Source: JAFGDI01 sp963667715 (GTDB taxonomy: Bacteria; Planctomycetota; Phycisphaerae; Sedimentisphaerales; SM23-30). Taken from it: 64,000 bases of DNA. Positions 60,901 through 64,000 of the stretch are shown piece by piece (positions within the stretch are counted from its first letter, which is position 1; every line of letters starts with the position of its first letter). Position numbers and translations under genes: made by a program. Location of the stretch: the NCBI GenBank assembly GCA_963667715.1, contig OY763926.1, positions 2,666,001 through 2,730,000 of the forward strand, in the 5' to 3' direction. The notes beneath the pieces were generated by a model, which saw only the letters and a list, made by a program, of their open reading frames with translations, had not been told where the DNA came from and ran no database searches.

Positions 60901-63578
60901 TCTTCAACTCTCGCACATAATCCGCCAAAAACAAAGTCGGTGCCAACACAAGAAATAACACAATCAGAGTAACACTGCTGAATCGTTCCGCCATGGTTTA
61001 TCCCACATATTCCGCCACTATTTCCAAGAGTAGAAATTGCACCACTTACATAACATTGAGTTATCTGGCCGGAGAGATATCCGCAAATACCACCTACACC
61101 TTGACCTATACCCACACCACCATATTCAGTACTGTTTCTGGAAATAGATATATTGTTTAGTGCGAGATTTTTAACAATTCCGTTTTTATCAATTTTGCCA
61201 AACAAGCCAAAACAACCAGAATCATCCGTATTTATGGACAGATTAGTAATAGAATGACCATTTCCATCAAAAGATCCAGAAAATGGTATGGCATCAGTAT
61301 CTACATTACCGTCCAGGCATGCTGAAAAAACTGATTTGGTAAAACTATACCCATTCAGGTCAATATCATTAGTTAAAATCAGATACTGCCCGCAATATGC
61401 ATTCGAATCACAAGTGCTGATATATACTAAATCTTCCGGAGAAAATATCTGCAAAGGATCTGCTTCAGTACCGGAACCATCAAGCTGGCTGGAAATAGAA
61501 ACTCTCAGATCAACATTACATCCATCACTATTTATAGCAGCTGATAAGACAGTGTAATTCGGAACATCATTTGCAATGACAAAAGTAATATTACTTACCC
61601 CAAAGCCGTTATTCAGTAAGACATCTTTAGCATCCTGCAAATACATATTTGTAACATCTGGCACCTTAACAATATGCCACTTAAATACAGGATAATAATT
61701 CATAACCCAGATATCATCGGTTCCATTTGCCGTTTCGCCGACAAAGTCCCAGCCAGCATCGGTAAAGGTTGACTGTGTAGTCATTAGCACTGTAGATAAA
61801 CCTGTTCCATGGCCTTCAGTAGTACCAGTAGTTTCAATATCCCAAAATGAATTCGTAACTGGACCACCATCTGCAATACCATAAACATTAGCAGGGAAAT
61901 ACAAATTGTCAGGAATTATTTGACCAACACTGTAACATTGGTCAATAGATGTATAATTCAGACCGCATATACCGCCGTAAACAGATACATTTTGAGCCAG
62001 AACGTTTGTATAACACTGTTCAATAAGACCACCATTTAAAGCACACAATCCACCGGAACTTATAAGAGGACAATCTACATTATATCCTTGTGTATATACT
62101 TCACCTGTAACAGCACAATGCTTAATATGACCATTATTTATACTGCATAAAGTACTAAAATAACCACCGTTAATATTTGATACATAAATATTATCCAGAA
62201 CCAGATTTTTAATAACACCAGTTGGCGTTAAAGAGCAAATAAAAGCATCTTCAACGCTTAAGTTCCTTATTGTTAAATTTGATATTGTATGATCGTTACC
62301 ATCAAAAGTACCTGAAAATGGATAGTCAAAGCCATGGTTATAAAAGACATTAGCAGACATATCAATATCAACAGTAAGAATAAAGCATTTATCCGCATAA
62401 GACGAATCAAGATTATTTATGAAATTTGATATATCATTGGAACCAGATAACTGATATGGGTCATCAGCAGTACCAGAACCATCGGCGAAGTAGGGATCAC
62501 TTGCAATCATAAGCTGCCATACGAGACGCGGAGTATCAACGCCACTAAATATCCGCCAGATGGCAGGGTCGCCATCTTCATTTGAAAAGTCCCAGCCGGC
62601 AGAGGTGAATGTGTCAACATTCATCATCAGACTAGAAAAAACAGAGTAACTTGTATCAACGGAGCCATCAGTAGGAAGTTTATCATAGTTACAGTAACAA
62701 CTACTAATTCGTGCTGCAGGATATATGGTACCATCATTACTTCTCCATTCTGGTGCTTTATATCCAATAAAACCGCCAATATATTGTGTATCTTCAGTTT
62801 TAATAACATTTATAATGGAATCACTATAACAATTTCTAATTGAGTTATCGTACCAGTTATTACCACAAAATCCACCGCAACATATCGAACCAGTTACTTC
62901 ACCTGTAGAATATGAATCTGAAATATAACCATTTATATAACCACATAACCCACCAACAGATGAATTGCCAGTAACGGAAACATTTGTACATGACCCGGAA
63001 ATCCTTGCCATATTATCATGATCGATACTGACAATAAACTGTGACATATAATCGTATATATATCCATTGCTATCAGCAAAACCACATAGTCCACCAACAC
63101 TATTATTACCAACAACAGAACCACTAACCGAACAACAAATTATATCAATACCAAAATCACTTGTTCCGCCACAAAGACCACCAACACCATTCTCACCTGT
63201 AATATCTACATTGGTAAGAATGAGATTTTTAATGATAGTATCAGAGCTGGCAAAGCCAATAAATCCGATATCATCTGATTCAGGTGCGTATATGGTTATA
63301 TTTGATATAGTATGATAATCTCCATCAAAAATAGCATATCTATGTAACTCATCAATTACAGAATGGTCAAAAGTATAATTTGCAAGGTCAATATCATTCA
63401 CAAGCACATAATTAACACTGCCTGTTTGGTTATTAATAGCAAGTAGATCCTCCAGAGTTGATATCTGATATGGAGATTCAGCGGTACCGGAACCGCCGGA
63501 GAAGGCCTCTGCAGAGTTGACATTTGACAATGCAATAATACACACTGTTATCCACAGGAAAATTTTCGACCATTTCAT
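57987..63578 (-). CDS. Very large secreted GLUG-repeat / PASTA / dockerin-like protein
   Basis: 1863 residues, the longest gene in the window. Signal peptide as in the paralog (MKWSKIFLWITVCIIALSNV). Five GLUG blocks, each opening with GSGTxxxPYQLS-like and FDGNGHxIxNLxI segments and holding many VGGxCG repeats. Three PASTA-like domains separate blocks (VPDVTNMYLQDAKDVLLNNGF; VPDYSGMTLTQAQEAITAAGF; VPDLVALPFDLAADSLATAGF). The C-terminal dockerin-like pair matches the paralog almost exactly. Repeats are rich in Cys, suggesting disulfide or metal cross-links outside the cell. It was probably built by block duplication within the gene and from its neighbour. Likely a long surface fibre or adhesin; ligand unknown. 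Confidence 0.9.
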   Translation of the reverse strand: MKWSKIFLWITVCIIALSNVNSAEAFSGGSGTAESPYQISTLEDLLAINNQTGSVNYVLVNDIDLANYTFDHSVIDELHRYAIFDGDYHTISNITIYAPESDDIGFIGFASSDTIIKNLILTNVDITGENGVGGLCGGTSDFGIDIICCSVSGSVVGNNSVGGLCGFADSNGYIYDYMSQFIVSIDHDNMARISGSCTNVSVTGNSSVGGLCGYINGYISDSYSTGEVTGSICCGGFCGNNWYDNSIRNCYSDSIINVIKTEDTQYIGGFIGYKAPEWRSNDGTIYPAARISSCYCNYDKLPTDGSVDTSYSVFSSLMMNVDTFTSAGWDFSNEDGDPAIWRIFSGVDTPRLVWQLMIASDPYFADGSGTADDPYQLSGSNDISNFINNLDSSYADKCFILTVDIDMSANVFYNHGFDYPFSGTFDGNDHTISNLTIRNLSVEDAFICSLTPTGVIKNLVLDNIYVSNINGGYFSTLCSINNGHIKHCAVTGEVYTQGYNVDCPLISSGGLCALNGGLIEQCYTNVLAQNVSVYGGICGLNYTSIDQCYSVGQIIPDNLYFPANVYGIADGGPVTNSFWDIETTGTTEGHGTGLSTVLMTTQSTFTDAGWDFVGETANGTDDIWVMNYYPVFKWHIVKVPDVTNMYLQDAKDVLLNNGFGVSNITFVIANDVPNYTVLSAAINSDGCNVDLRVSISSQLDGSGTEADPLQIFSPEDLVYISTCDSNAYCGQYLILTNDIDLNGYSFTKSVFSACLDGNVDTDAIPFSGSFDGNGHSITNLSINTDDSGCFGLFGKIDKNGIVKNLALNNISISRNSTEYGGVGIGQGVGGICGYLSGQITQCYVSGAISTLGNSGGICGINHGGTIQQCYSDCVISCVGTDFVFGGLCARVEEHGNINDCVSAGSIIGGVCVGGFCGSIDSGFITNSYSITKISNTSSGTDGFCSLYNYNYIFYNLYPINNCFWNIETSVVDHDRTDTYITSTQMSLESTFTSAGWDFAGETANGTDDIWTMNYYPTLSFLSFMSSDLLSEVPDYSGMTLTQAQEAITAAGFTVGNITKHYSQESNENSVVGQFPSPGTEYFYGNNLVIELDYSVLLSYPGSGTEIDPYQLSSAEDLIVLGDPNNSYHDKHFVLTADIDLSAYLFDAAVIAGGDGVRTIEPFGGTFDGNGFSIKNMSISSNYNNIGLFGSLSDSAKVTNLKVVTANITGSGIVGIICGDCDGIIQNCYSSGTISAHNFAGGIAGVLSGSISGTYSDTTVIGNDNIIGGFVGQVNSGFVSDCYVAGSVAGYAYVGGFYGENYYGEVCNCYADAIVSGESTPAGGFGGGAQSAVVKNCYWNIDTAGVTTSYGGSSITDSNLHNMQYFINAGWDFWDEYTNETDYIWYMDDTPRLFWSMDSFIEVPDLVALPFDLAADSLATAGFSYSCDYVFDSSMPAGMILSQQPEFGNSWPSGAIVRVSISVGEKYSGSGTESEPYLISSPKDILGLNSCTADYDKYFILTTDIDLSGYYLDSALIAKDIYPDDNYDGTPFAGQFDGNGFTISNLTIAGTSNYTGLFGMIADDAVVSDLKLENVDISGNDYVGAVCGYTYGDIYRCSSSGTVSGNNSVGGFCGKTHGKWSSNVMDYYSRDCFDYNNIGYSSSTCNVSGFSSVGGFCGSTMVGCIYRCYASGSVTGDSYYAGFCGFADGYNFVEYDYIGTYLVECDIVTIIRDCYSTSTIISDVNATMPGTGFCAYAFKEESDMWDPGYNGMHDCFWDMDASGCTLDVCATGLSTSQMYDKSIYTSDGWDFNDPAEDPNTWQIRDGFDYPHLTWQVPTPGDIAGSWAVDMADLEAMSAKWLVPDDPQSADLLDFAELAENWLKH
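57996..58181. repeat. Duplicated segment coding the dockerin-like C-terminus, copy B
   Basis: Partner of 54177-54362. Confidence 0.85.
61721..62400. repeat. Internal duplicated block, copy B
   Basis: Partner of 55541-56220; bases 61887-62260 are identical to copy A. Confidence 0.92.
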
Positions 63579-63670
63579 AAGTTTAACCTCTAATTTCGTT
63601 TTGTATTAGATCGGCAGGAATAAAAAAGATTAAATAAAATATCCTACCCGGCACACACGACCACTTTTAA
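63571..63670. repeat. Duplicated 5' leader, copy B
   Basis: Partner of 57661-57760. Confidence 0.85.
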
Positions 63671-63964
63671 CCACATATATAATACGCAATTACACATTTC
63701 ATACACACAAACAATACCATAATGGAAGGTAAAGTTTATTTTACTTTTCATTAAAACGTCCCTGCATCTAAAACATATAATATCAGTAATTATATCATTA
63801 TTGAGTTTGTGTACAAAGTAAATAATGATAGATTTTATATCCTGGAGCTAGGAGATATTAGTATTAAGTAGGTTGAAATATTTACTAAGGAAAAGGGCAT
63901 AAAAAAAGTCATAGCTTTTTAGGGCTATGACTTTGAATTGAATTAAACATGTAGACAAAAATGA
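63671..63964. other. Intergenic region upstream of the second giant exoprotein gene
   Basis: AT-rich. It must hold the promoter of the exoprotein gene. A short heptad-like series (GAGCTAG, GAGATAT) at 63845-63858 resembles the repeat before coaB. A terminator for the gene at the right edge lies at 63901-63934. Confidence 0.5.
63901..63934 (-). terminator. Terminator of the truncated gene at the right edge
   Basis: On the minus strand AAAGTCATAGC pairs with GCTATGACTTT across an eight-base loop and is followed by a run of T. It lies 30 bases after the stop codon at 63965. Confidence 0.8.
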
Positions 63965-64000
63965 TCAATCGTTAAGCCAGGGGAAGGCTGCGATTCTCAG
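63965..64000 (-). CDS. C-terminal end of a minus-strand gene, rest outside window
   Basis: Reading from the right edge, the frame gives LRIAAFPWLND and a TGA stop at 63965-63967. It is supported only by the terminator placed directly behind it. No function can be given from 11 residues. Confidence 0.4.
   Translation of the reverse strand: MRIAAFPWLND

Noticed and set aside
54171..63578. Repetitive DNA that could suggest a CRISPR array or tandem repeats
   Set aside because: The periodicity is in codons of GLUG repeats inside open reading frames, with varied unit length and no uniform repeat/spacer pattern.
1..64000. Insertion sequences, prophage, toxin-antitoxin or defence genes
   Set aside because: No transposase, integrase, nuclease-defence or phage structural motifs were seen in any frame I examined.

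Overview
The window looks like chromosomal DNA of a low-to-moderate GC member of the Planctomycetota, most likely class Phycisphaerae (Sedimentisphaerales-like). This is inferred from protein content: PEP-CTERM surface proteins, an ECF sigma factor next to a FecR/LamG protein, very large GLUG-repeat exoproteins ending in a dockerin-like double motif (D-x-x-x-L-E/A ... ENWLK), a prepilin-type protein with an H-x9-DG-like tail, and FtsX-type permeases with the planctomycete MYKxLLxLRYL start. No 16S rRNA or tRNA gene was seen, so the placement rests on gene families only.

Layout. 1-4.3 kb: a truncated secreted Calx-beta/C-type-lectin/LRR protein, divergent from an ECF sigma - FecR/LamG pair. 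4.4-10.3 kb: minus-strand carbohydrate and transport genes (GH43-like hydrolase, SGNH esterase, MFS carrier, CstA-type carrier). 10.6-13.9 kb: a single-domain response regulator and a two-module M16 peptidase. 13.97-18.0 kb: a promoter, cobalamin riboswitch and intrinsic terminator lead into a four-gene unit encoding two PEP-CTERM surface proteins, a dockerin-like surface protein and a pseudopilin; this is the most interesting system here and I read it as a candidate surface corrinoid-capture module. 19-25 kb: an HDOD protein, then dnaG-rpoD behind a near-consensus promoter. 25-29 kb: a minus-strand run with STAS/anti-sigma kinase/STAS partner-switching genes, a lipoprotein amidase, a small unknown protein and a GT39-like glycosyltransferase. 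29-32 kb: an FtsX-like permease and an iron alcohol dehydrogenase. 31.8-36.3 kb: a membrane-anchored PotD-like binding protein, a hybrid histidine kinase with Hpt domain, and a receiver protein, together a plausible phosphorelay. 36.5-41 kb: yidD-rnpA, divergent smpB, a secreted propeller protein and a DUF481 beta-barrel. 41-46.4 kb: a SASA-type esterase, a CPA1 antiporter, a stand-alone CoaB, DAHP synthase and the PheA chorismate mutase/prephenate dehydratase. 46.7-54 kb: an orphan secretin plus VWA protein, an ankyrin lipoprotein, a Na/Pi cotransporter and HemW. 54-63.6 kb: two giant paralogous GLUG/PASTA/dockerin exoproteins sharing recently homogenised DNA. The last 36 bases hold the C-terminus of one more minus-strand gene.

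How the parts relate. Much of the window serves the cell surface: sorting signals (PEP-CTERM, dockerin-like), export parts (secretin, pseudopilin), cell-wall enzymes and polymer-degrading enzymes. Housekeeping blocks (dnaG-rpoD, rnpA-yidD, smpB, pheA/aroF, hemW) are interleaved. Several genes carry near-consensus sigma-70 promoters placed so close to the start codon that leaderless mRNAs are plausible. Start sites were re-chosen where a Shine-Dalgarno or promoter position argued against the longest reading frame; the evidence text says where.
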